A stretch of DNA of 10,811 nucleotides from Gymnopus androsaceus JB14 (taxonomy: Eukaryota; Basidiomycota; Agaricomycetes; Agaricales; Omphalotaceae), in the NCBI GenBank assembly GCA_009733575.1, contig ML770321.1, forward strand, positions 1-10,811, given 5' to 3'. A program made the translations under genes and the position numbers. Of the stretch, positions 1 to 7,390 are shown piece after piece; positions within the stretch are counted from its first letter, which is position 1, and each line of letters begins with the position of its first letter. The notes under the pieces were generated by a model. It made no database searches. It was not told the DNA's origin and saw only the letters and a list, made by a program, of their open reading frames with translations.

Positions 1-880
1 GCCGCTCAAGGATCATTATGCTGATCTTCTCCAGTGTCTTAATCGACGACCGAGGATGATTCGCTGCGCTTCCTGCCTGTTTGTCTCATGTCTGTCTATC
101 GCATGATATACACCGTGGTCCGTGGATAATGAACCAACTCAAGTATTCTCATCCAGTGGCGTGCCAGTCAACGTTCTGGGAGTACGTATGTACCCTGCCA
201 GCTACCCGCTCCAGTGATGATGTTCCTTGTTCCATTCGGGTTCGAATAATTATGAGAGTTAGGCGAATCGTGGTTTTAGAGTGGCCGCACTCTAGTATAA
301 AGGCTTGCTCCACTCTCGCCCAGTCTGATTCAAGGCCAAGCGATAGCTTGTTTCGAAGAATTCAAAGAAATCTCTCATTTCCAACATAGAGGCGTATTTC
401 TAAACTTACAAATCGTATGCAAACTCATCGTCACTGTAGCTCTCTGATAACCTTAGGTTCAACAAATATGATCCTAGTCATGCGATTCAGATGAGTTGTA
501 CAATCTGGTCGAAGAAAGTACCCTGATATTGTACTCAAAGGGTGAGATTATTCAGCACTTCATTTTTCGCGACGCTACTTCTACCGCAGTCTTCTACATA
601 TTTATAGCGTGAATCAAACATTTATAGACTCTGCGCTATCTACTCCGATACACCATTTCATCAAACCTTGGAATCCAAGAGGAGCTTGATTAGGTTGTAT
701 ACTCAATATCGACGGATTGGAAGACAGGGTTGGATTGTAGAGCAGCAGTAAGAGTGACGCGGAAAAGGAAACAAATACGACTCATGTACAGTACATGGAG
801 ACTGCACCGAGGAGTACCTCTCCCTTAAGGTCTATCTCCCGATTTTCCAGAATATCTCCATCGTCGTAAATGTCTTCACT
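1..880. other. No gene supported; intergenic-like DNA
   Basis: Open frames on either strand are short, show no recognisable domain and have no consistent exon/intron chain. The longest (81-389) reads like random sequence. The only structured spot is the hairpin and TATA-like site near 278-303, listed separately. I see no RNA gene, no long repeat and no mobile element here. Confidence 0.5.
278..303 (+). promoter_or_regulatory. Perfect 6-bp inverted repeat followed by TATAAAGG
   Basis: AGAGTG-GCCG-CACTCT forms a perfect 6-bp stem with a 4-base loop (278-293). Three bases later comes TATAAAGG (296-303), which fits a TATA box on the plus strand. No convincing coding exon starts within the next few hundred bases, so a promoter role is speculative. 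It could equally be a chance palindrome. Confidence 0.25.
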
Positions 881-883
881 GCT

Positions 884-1170
884 ATGTCTTTATCAGCTAA
901 AACTCGCGCCCCTCGCTCTGCTCATGCTCTCCGTGTTGGCTCTCTCAGATCGGCAATCGTACTATATGATGAGCCACACCCCTCGGTGACGATATTAGCT
1001 TTTTTTCAAGGCTCAGATGTCTCCCGAAAGTTAGAGATGCTGATCATCATGGGTAAATAGCTCAAAGTTCACCGACTCAAGAAACTCGCGAAAGAATTTG
1101 CCAAGTCAGTCCACCCGCATCGCACTCCTTCCTCTCCTTCTACTTCGAGCGCACGCACCAAAACAAAAGC
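884..1170 (+). CDS. Possible fragment of an unknown protein gene (weak)
   Basis: A 58-codon frame runs from ATG 884 to TAG 1058-1060. Its upstream side is also open back to about 758. It ends with a block reading like structured protein (SDVSRKLEMLIIMGK). The stop lies inside GTAAATAG, which resembles a 5' splice site. About 29 bp later, in another frame, a lysine-rich then Ser/Thr/Pro-rich stretch begins (KKLAKEFAKSVHPHRTPSS, about 1081-1140) and runs to a stop near 1195. A 29-bp intron would be too short for fungal splicing, so either the link is false or the gene is decayed. I do not recognise the family. An overlapping frame from ATG 870 looks superficially signal-peptide-like and cannot be excluded as the real reading. 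Confidence 0.25.
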
Positions 1171-1403
1171 TAATACGCCTGATGCCTGTTCCATCTAGCA
1201 GATATGCTCCACTAAAAGCTCCCGCTTCTCTTAGTCCACTGGCTCGCCCAGAAACGTTGACGCGCCCAGTCGCAAACACATTACAACGACCATAACCCAT
1301 CGAGTCGAGCCCGCCGAAGCGTCGCGTCAAATATATACTCTCATAGCAAGAACACTCGGAACATAGCGGAAGAGAGGCGCTCTTTGGAATGTAGAAGGCA
1401 AAT

Positions 1404-1502
1404 AGCTCTCTGGTCTTTATAAACTGGATGGATAGTGATAGCGACGACGATTTGGATCTGAGCATGCAGTCACCTCCAAAGTTGAAGAAGATTCTGCCTT
1501 AG
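1404..1502 (+). CDS. Possible terminal exon with acidic Ser/Asp tail
   Basis: A short frame, open after a TAG just before 1400, ends at TAG 1500-1502 and has an ATG at 1428. From that ATG it encodes an Asp/Ser-rich acidic run followed by a Lys/Pro-rich end (MDSDSDDDLDLSMQSPPKLK, then KILP). This composition is typical of disordered C-termini of nuclear proteins and is unlikely from random sequence. It could be the last exon of the gene whose fragments lie at 884-1170, but I could not build a splice chain between them. No function is assigned. Confidence 0.25.
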   Translation, partial: SSLVFINWMDSDSDDDLDLSMQSPPKLKKILP

Positions 1503-1767
1503 AAGTGTTTGCATGTTCTTCCTTACTGCGCCAGCTCCTGTACGAGCTTCAGCTGTTTCGATCAATTTTTGATTCTCGCTTTTGGTATGGTTTAATCCGA
1601 AGCCACTATGATACCAGTTCCGTAAGTCCAAACGTGAAACCGGGTTCGGATCTTTACCTCCTCAATTGCGAATGAACTAAGGATGAACTCCATCTTGTCT
1701 TATCCCGACCATCCCAGTCATGGGTCTGATCTTTCCATTTCGCAATTCAAGATCCCTACTGTCGGTA

Positions 1768-2038
1768 ATCATCTTGTACTTACCTTTATTGACTTACAGT
1801 TATCTAGCCTTATCTTGCTGACAGCTAATACGTCGAGAAACTTTCATTGTATGTATGTTTTAAAGAACGGGAGTAGCATATAAGCCCCTTACTCATCTCG
1901 TACTTACCCTTTATTTATTTACAGTTTCCCAGCCTGATTTGAGCCACCTTGATGACAGCTAATACACCGAGAAATGTTTCTCGTTCCTTCCTTCTTTCCT
2001 TCCTCGTATAAGTACTTAAGGAAGGGAGGAGCGTATAT
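1768..2038 (+). repeat. Diverged tandem duplication, two units
   Basis: Unit 1 (about 1768-1881) and unit 2 (about 1893-2038) share an ordered series of blocks. These are ATCTYGTACTTACC, a TTTAC/TTACAGTT block, TATC/TCCCAGCCT, GACAGCTAATACRYCGAGAAA, and a closing GAAGGGAG/GAACGGGAG...GCRTATA. Unit 2 is longer because of a CTTCCTT-rich insertion. The similarity is by eye and degenerate. It could be an old tandem duplication of a non-coding segment or the remains of a minisatellite-bearing transposon. Confidence 0.6.
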
Positions 2039-2151
2039 GGAGGTAAGAATATTAATCAAGAATTCAGAATTGAAACTGCATCCAAGTCTCTCCACCAAAC
2101 AGCTTTTGCATCAAATGTCCTTTGATCGAGTCTCCAACGGAACCAGATTTG

Positions 2152-2180
2152 CCCCCCCCCCAGAAAAAAAAACAAAAAAA
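2152..2180 (+). repeat. C10 homopolymer next to A-rich tract
   Basis: Ten consecutive C residues (2152-2161) are followed by AG, then two A runs (A9 and A7) separated by a single C. Such a tract is prone to slippage and to sequencing length errors. No function is proposed. Confidence 0.8.
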
Positions 2181-2208
2181 CTCATAAGTTTCAAGAGCCA
2201 ACCAATAA

Positions 2209-2459
2209 CTTCCATCCACTCCCGAGATGCTTCATGATTCATTTAATAACCTGTACAAAACCTGCACTAAATTTTCGACTCGGAGCTAGCGGTTTAACAA
2301 AAGAATGAGTTTGCTAAGGGAGAGGGTACTTGAGTATAAATAAATTGTACTCGTAACCACCTTCCATCCACTCCCGAGATGCCTCATAATTCATTGAATA
2401 GATCAGTACAAAACCTGTACTAACTTTTCGAGCTAGCAGTTTAACAAAAGAATGGGTTT
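2209..2459 (+). repeat. Direct repeat pair of about 100 bp (2209-2312 and 2361-2459)
   Basis: The copies start with CTTCCATCCACTCCCGAGAT and end with GTTTAACAAAAGAATGRGTTT. In between they share TGCYTCATRATTCATT, GTACAAAACCTGYACTAA and TTTTCGA...GCTAGC. Offset is about 152 bp. They differ by scattered substitutions and a short indel near CGACTCGGAGCTAGC, so the duplication is not recent. A TATAAATA-like run lies between the copies (near 2335). No coding potential links them. Confidence 0.8.
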
Positions 2460-3030
2460 CAAGTTACCGACGGAGCGGGTAGTTCGACACCGTGTTTTCT
2501 GACGGAGCTATTTGCGCTCTTGGCAGAAAATAAACTCAACGTTTTTTGTGCACCAATATCAACTTTCGCAACTACTTTGTATTTCGTTTGTACTAATTTC
2601 TGATCTATAGCACCTTATATGGCTTAGTAGCGAGCTGCAGCGGTGTTTGACCTACCCTGGAACCCATGAGTCAAATAGCAATTCTTTACCTGACCCTCCA
2701 ATACCATCCATGTATCGGTAGAACGTAAGCTATCGATGCCATTGGCGCGTTCAATGCTAGGTACGCGACCAAGGCCCCGGTAGTAGAAATACAAGCATAG
2801 AATCTAATTGTCCTCATCTTCCACTTGTTACCGATCGGATAGTAGTATATTCGCGGAAAGGATTAGTTGCGCAGTCTTTCGCCAAGCTGCTACGTAGCTC
2901 AAAAGGTGCTGATCGCGGTAACAAATGGATTCTGCTTTCAGTACATTAAAATATTTAGAGCCTCGATGCGTCCCATCATTCCTGTTGGGGTTTTGATGCC
3001 AGAGTGATGCACTGCATCCAGTTGACCTGC

Positions 3031-3105
3031 CATATAAGGAGACCTGAAAGTGTATGTCGACCCCACTTCTCCTCAATTCTGGTCTGCGCATATAGCCACA
3101 TTAGA
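3031..3105 (+). promoter_or_regulatory. Likely core promoter / 5' UTR of the secreted-protein gene
   Basis: A TATA-like CATATAAGG lies about 75 bp upstream of the ATG at 3106. It is followed by a pyrimidine-rich stretch (CCCCACTTCTCCTCAATTCT), the usual form of fungal transcription start regions. This is inferred from position and composition only. Confidence 0.4.
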
Positions 3106-4028
3106 ATGAAGTTCACCTACAGTGTCTTAGCTGTTACTCTTGCTCTGGGAACTGCTTCAATCGCCACTCGAGTTCCAGTTCCTGCCATTAATGCTGAGGT
3201 ACTAGTATTTAAAATACTCCAATCACGCATATTAACTAATAGAGCACTTAGAAAAAATATGCTATCGCGAATCTTGAAGGTTTGACCGACGAGCCTGCGG
3301 CTGTTTCCCCAGCTCTCGCCACCACCCTGCTTGACATCCTCGAAAACTATGGTCTCACCAATGTATGTCGACATTGCGGATCCCCATGACTCGTCCAACC
3401 ATGACTCGTCCACTAACTTCTTCTCGTGTCAACAGTATTGGGGAGTTACTGGTGCCCACAGTCACATCAACTTAACCCATGGGCAAGTAATGTGCCAGAG
3501 CGGCTCGGAGTCACGCGTCGCCCATGTTGTGGGTAACTACGACGAAATGGCCAGTACGAATGTTCCGTACAACTACAGGGTAACTGATGCAGGAGAGCTC
3601 CTTCCTTTGGACTTGGGTCCGATTACCAGTGAAGTAATTGCTGCTAGGAGCGCACTTGCAGCAGCCACTGCCGATGGTTGCTTCCTCAGAGGTCTGTTCG
3701 TGAACTTACTCCCGCGAGAGTATCCAATGTTTAATCTTTGTATGCACAGAATTTTCGACTGCGTCCAAAGGTGTAATGGCTGGAATTGCGTATATCCGCC
3801 CCATTGAGCGTCACGCACTGGAATACGACAGCATCGTAATGAACCGAGTGAGTTTAAAACATACGGCATCATTGCGAAAACTGATCTATAAACAAATAGT
3901 ACGATCTCTCTACGTCCATAGGAATAGCAAGTACCATCCCGCTTAGTCAAATCTCTCGTCATGGCGCGGTCTCTTTCTACACTCGGGGCATTGGACACCT
4001 CGCCAGTCGCGCTCAGGCCACAGAGTAG
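3106..4028 (+). CDS. Secreted protein of unknown function, five exons
   Basis: Proposed exons are 3106-3198, 3252-3362, 3436-3691, 3750-3847 and 3900-4028, giving about 228 residues. Introns are 53, 73, 58 and 52 bp. Their donors are GTACTA, GTATGT, GTCTGT (non-standard) and GTGAGT, and the acceptors are TTAG, ACAG, ACAG and ATAG. Phases agree throughout. Residues 1-19 (MKFTYSVLAVTLALGTASI) are a clear signal peptide, followed by a Pro/Val-rich segment. The mature part contains YWGVTGAHSHINLTHGQVMC, then a block ending YNYRVTDAGELLPLDLGP, a predicted helical part, and a C-terminal segment with AGIAYIRPIERHALEYDS. The HSH pair and Asp/Glu residues could bind metal, but that is a guess. The layout loosely resembles uncharacterised fungal secreted proteins with an HxH near the start of the domain; I cannot name the family. 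The third intron is the least certain. It lies convergent to the broken oxidoreductase gene. Confidence 0.75.
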
Positions 4029-4320
4029 GTTTCATGTTTTGCTGTTCGATTCAATTCAACTTATGTTTCAATTTTAGTGAGTGCGATGACTGTATCTTCC
4101 CATTTGAGGATTGAATGGTAGAGGGTTAGCGAGATGAGCAGCCTAATTTTTGCTTGGAGTATTTCCGTTTTCTCGTACTGAGTTTGTCTATAACAATTTT
4201 GTAACAATATTCGATAAATGAATGAGATATGTTCACAGTTCTCCGCTCGAGCGTATGTATACAAGGAATTTGAAGTAACTAGATAAAAATGGCAGAAACA
4301 TTGTAAATCAATCAACATAC
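4029..4320. other. Gap between two convergent genes; expected oxidoreductase 3' exons not found
   Basis: On the minus strand the oxidoreductase gene reaches a good 5' splice site at 4320 (GTATGTTG). The following sequence down to 4029 contains no frame resembling the second half of an AIF-like protein. It is AT-rich with several acceptor-like TATAG/TCTAG sites. A minus-strand frame stays open here, but its translation shows no known motif. Confidence 0.6.
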
Positions 4321-5113
4321 CCAGGTCTTTACACTTGCTGAGAGCAATTTCGTGAAGACCTTCGTGGAATTGATTGAGGGGTTGGGGTCGTGAATGAACC
4401 ACAATGACGCGTTTGGATTGGGTCGGAGCGCGTGTTTTGAGGTCTGTAGCGAGTTCTAGTGATACGAATGCGTAAGATTGTGATACGCATAGCTCGTAGA
4501 GACGAGTTGAACTTACGAATACCATATTCCCCACCGCCCACGATCACAATATGCTTGGCATTTTTCACGTTCTCCTGATGCAAGTGAGCAATTTCTACAC
4601 CTGCTATTTTATCCTGTCCGACTAGAGCTAAATATCCAGCGGGACCAGTTCCGGTCGCGACTGCAAGAAAGTCATAAGGGATGGAATCCTTTCCGTTCCC
4701 TAGAACGACTTTGTCTGCAAGGATGGAAGAGGGGTAAAGACTTCAAGTTCAACGGCTTCGATAGTCGATGAAGTCGCAGCAGCATTAACAAGGAGAAAAA
4801 CGACGATGGGTTGGTAGACCCAGGTTGGGTGTACGGGGCAAAGACTTGATGTTCGAATCCAGTAAGTGCGCATACGAGGAAAGGCGAAGAGAGATGTTAA
4901 TCGATAGTATGATTGAGAGAAAGATCCCAAGCATACTCTAAAATGCGAGTTCTTTTCAACGAGAGCAACGTTGTGCGATTTGTGAACGAGTGGTGTAATT
5001 ACTTCGATGGCTTTGTTACCTATAAATTTGTGAGTTGGAACAAGAAATCATAAGAACCTCAGCGCACCAACATAACTTCCTCCTATAACCACAATGCTCG
5101 GCTTATTCTCCAT
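4321..5113 (-). pseudogene. AIF-like FAD-dependent NAD(P)H oxidoreductase, C-terminally truncated and frame-broken
   Basis: The start ATG is at 5113-5111. Exon 1 gives MENKPSIVVIGGSYVG, an N-terminal FAD-binding Rossmann motif. A 48-bp intron (5067-5020, donor GTGCGC) leads to exon 2, with NKAIEVITPLVHKSHNVALV then EKNSHF. The family blocks follow in order but in different frames: LFAFPR (4891-4874), TGFEHQVFAPYT (4863-4828), then VVLGNGKDSIPYDFLAVATG from 4715. Next come NAKHIVIVGGGEYGI (the NAD(P)H Rossmann glycines), a 61-bp intron (4516-4456), and LATDLKTRAP...RVIVVHSRPQ...QFHEGLHEIALSKCKDLG (4455-4321). Family members run to about 370-400 residues; the remaining roughly 150, including the second FAD-contact region, are absent. 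Between EKNSHF and LFAFPR a GTATGC donor and TTAAC branch site exist, but no AG acceptor follows. Known AIF/AMID-type enzymes oxidise NAD(P)H with FAD and act at mitochondria or lipid membranes. The family call is firm; the pseudogene call is an inference from the breaks. Confidence 0.75.
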
Positions 5114-5475
5114 GTCTGTCGTATTCCAAACGGATGTTTCGTATAAAAGTCGTCGGCCGAGGATAAGAAAGCCTGGCAACTTGAAGTAGCCCGGAAAGCG
5201 CAGAATTTCGAACGATTTTGCCTTTGGTGACTATCGAAAGTAGGAGAGAGAGGATAAGATAGCCTTAAGTACGCGTCAGATCTACACAGCCAGACCTTCA
5301 GATGACCGCGGGATGAAAGGTTTCGGATAAGCAAGGGCCGAAATTTCCTTTGGTGCGCGGGCTCAAATATTTCAAACAGGGGTTAAAATCATGGAGATGG
5401 CGCTGTAGTTATATTTTTTTTTTGTACCACGTACTTCACAGGGCCAGGAAGTCCCTGGCACGAAGAATATCCATC
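5114..5475. other. Upstream flank of the oxidoreductase gene and left flank of the retroelement
   Basis: No coding exon is recognised. A T10 run lies near 5415-5424. A perfect 6-bp inverted repeat with a 5-base loop (GCCAGG-AAGTC-CCTGGC) lies near 5443-5459, shortly before the element boundary. The promoter of the minus-strand oxidoreductase gene should lie here, but no clear TATA box was seen. Confidence 0.45.
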
Positions 5476-5626
5476 TCCGCGATAAGTTAGGCGAAGCCTG
5501 ACTTATCTAAGGATACGACAAGCAGAGACGATGAGAGGCGCTTAGTTGCCGATTCGGCCGGCACGTAGTTTAGGCGCTCATTCAATCTTGCTTCCAACCA
5601 CAACGTTCAATCTTCGAACTCGCGTT
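5476..5626 (+). repeat. Left terminal repeat A1 (151 bp)
   Basis: It is identical, without a mismatch or gap, to A2 at 9147-9297. It begins TCCGCGATAAG and ends AACTCGCGTT. Immediately downstream, sequence diverges from that following A2. A TAA straddles the A1/body junction in the RT upstream frame. Confidence 0.95.
5481..5507 (+). repeat. Terminal hairpin in A1 (12-bp stem, GAA loop)
   Basis: GATAAGTTAGGC (5481-5492), GAA, GCCTGACTTATC (5496-5507) form a 12-bp stem with one T-G wobble, starting six bases inside the element end. It is repeated in A2 (9152-9178). In A3 it is shortened to GATAAGT-AG-ACTTATC. Being palindromic and at the terminus, it is a candidate recombinase-binding or RNA-structure signal. 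The role is inferred. Confidence 0.8.
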
Positions 5627-5628
5627 AA

Positions 5629-7390
5629 TCTGTATTTGAACACCCCGAGGAGGTGTCGAAATTCTTACGCACGGAGGTCGAAGCTCGCAGAATGTCTGGT
5701 CCATTCACCCGGGAGCAAATGGAACTCATTATGAGGGGTCCGATAGTTGTTGTTCCTTTAATCGTTTCGGTTCAACTTCAAGGCCAGACTTGGATCCGAA
5801 ATATCGAATTTGTCAGAATTGCTCGAAAGGCGGCAAAGACGAGTTCGGTTTCTCATTTCCTTCGGTGAACTCATTTGTGGATAAGACACTCTTTCCTACA
5901 AGATTTGATACGGCTACGAAGGTAGCGGACCTGGTAAGTCTAACGTTCCTTTGCAGACCCCACTTCTTGCTTTGGCGTTTCGTTCCCGGTTGATTTACAT
6001 TATTGGTCTTATTGGACCCACCCATTTGGGTTAACTATGGTCTTATCAGACTACGCCTTATAGGGCATTACTATCAGCCTTATTGGGCTTATATTATCGG
6101 TCTTATTGGACCAGACTATCTTTCTACTTCCACTTCGAACCTTCCCTTATTATCGGAACAAATGATTCCTATCTCTTAACATATAAACTCACTATCTATA
6201 CCCTATAGGTCGCATCAGCACCTCCCGGAACGCAAGTTTGCACTTTCGATATCGAGAAATTCCATCGTACTTGCCCAGTGCTTCCGCACCACAAACCTTA
6301 CCTTATCGTTCGAGATGCTCAGGGAGGTTATTATTGTAACCACGGCCACTGTTTCGGAGCTTCACCTGCTAGTAGCAACTCCGGTCAAATTTCAAATGCA
6401 ACTGTCGACATATGGCATGTGAAGAATATCAAACCAGTTTGCAAATTCGAGGATGATTTCAATGCCTTTCGAACGAAGAACTCACAGGGCGGTTATGATT
6501 ACGACCGTTCTAGCATGCTGGATATTCTCTCATCACTTGGCATTCCCTGGCATCCCGATAAGGGCGATTCGAATTTTGTTGACATCACAAAGTTCATCGG
6601 CTTCCTCTGGGACTTAGCCCTAAAGCGCGTCAGTCTACCGGAAGAGAAACGACTGAAGTACCTCTTCCGTTTAGAAGAGTACATCAAGAAGCACAAGGGA
6701 TGCCCTGCTCCCCTTCTCGAAACAGAAGTCATCCACGGCACCCTTTGTCATATTGCATTCCTTCACGCCGACGGTCGTTCACATCTTCCTGCCATCTCAA
6801 ACTTTATGGCCCTTTACCAGGGTAATCGAGTTGACAAGGTCAAGTTCTTACCTTCACCGGTTATCACCGAGCTCAAATGGTGGCTTGCACGTCTCCAGAT
6901 ACCAAATTATTACAGGGAGTTAAAGCCTCGAGGTCCTTTGCAGGATCTTGATATCTTTGTTGACGCTTCTACCGATTGGGGAATTGGTATCAAGATAGGG
7001 GAACTTTGGGCAGCTTTTCGCCTTTGACCAGACTGGAAGATAGCGGGTCGAGATATCGGCTGGCTCGAAACTGTTGCAATCGAACTTCTTGCTTATTTCC
7101 TCGATTCTTTGGGTTATCACGACATTTATCTCCTCATCCATTCAGACAACAAGGGTACGATTGGGGCTATGAATAAAGCCCGTAGTCCTAATTATTGGAT
7201 CAATATGTCCATTCGGCGTACCTGCGGCATCTTTGGACCTCTGTTCATTCAACCAGAAATGCAGTATGTCCCTTCAGCGGCGAATCCGGCTGATCCTATC
7301 TCGTGCGGAGAACTGGGTCCTCCGGTCTACCAACTTCCACTATCATTTTCGCTCCCGTTGGAGCTCAAAGATATCATTGATTATGTTTAG
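5629..7390 (+). pseudogene. Reverse transcriptase / RNase H of the Ngaro-like element (broken frame)
   Basis: After the TAA at the A1 junction the frame opens at 5629; the first ATG in it is 5692 (MSGPFTREQMELIMRGP). Near 5780 it must shift frame to reach DPKYRICQN...FGFSFPSVNSFVDK and TLFPTRFDTATKVADL. A GTAAGT...CTATAG intron (5934-6208) joins this in frame to VASAPPGTQVCTFDIEKFHR, where the motif A Asp is at 6248. Motif B is CFGASPASSNSGQIS. Motif C is KFEDDF, with both Asp at 6452-6457. The RNase H part has Asp (DIFVDAS, 6962), Glu (ETVAIE, 7082), Asp (HSDNKG, 7145) and a final Asp (NPADPIS), the usual DEDD set. An in-frame TGA at 7025-7027 splits it between the first and second RNase H residues; the frame is otherwise open to TAG 7388. 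Copying of element RNA into DNA is the expected role. Only about 50 residues precede the RT, so gag is essentially missing. Confidence 0.85.
5934..6208 (+). other. Probable spliceosomal intron in the RT gene, with internal degenerate repeats
   Basis: The donor is GTAAGT and the acceptor CCCTATAG. Removing it joins ...KVADL to VASAPP... in phase 0, restoring an uninterrupted RT fold just before motif A. At 275 bp it is about five times longer than the other introns here. Its centre (5998-6115) is built from variants of a TTATTGG(T/G)CTTATTGGACC motif. Confidence 0.8.

Larger units (their letters stand above)
1503..3030. other. Gene-poor region with diverged duplications
   Basis: No convincing coding exon is seen. 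The stretch holds two pairs of diverged direct duplications (1768-2038 and 2209-2459) and a homopolymer tract (2152-2180), listed separately. The rest (2460-3030) shows no domain-bearing frame, RNA gene or long repeat. It contains the likely upstream region of the gene starting at 3106. Confidence 0.5.

Noticed and set aside
81..389. 102-codon open frame near the left edge
   Set aside because: No domain, no intron structure, no protein-like composition, and stop-free by chance at this length.
1053..1081. 29-bp intron joining two coding-like blocks
   Set aside because: It is too short for fungal splicing, and the resulting phase does not connect the two blocks.
3573..3998. 141-codon open frame on the minus strand
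   Set aside because: It lies opposite the exons of the secreted-protein gene and shows no domain; it is a shadow frame.
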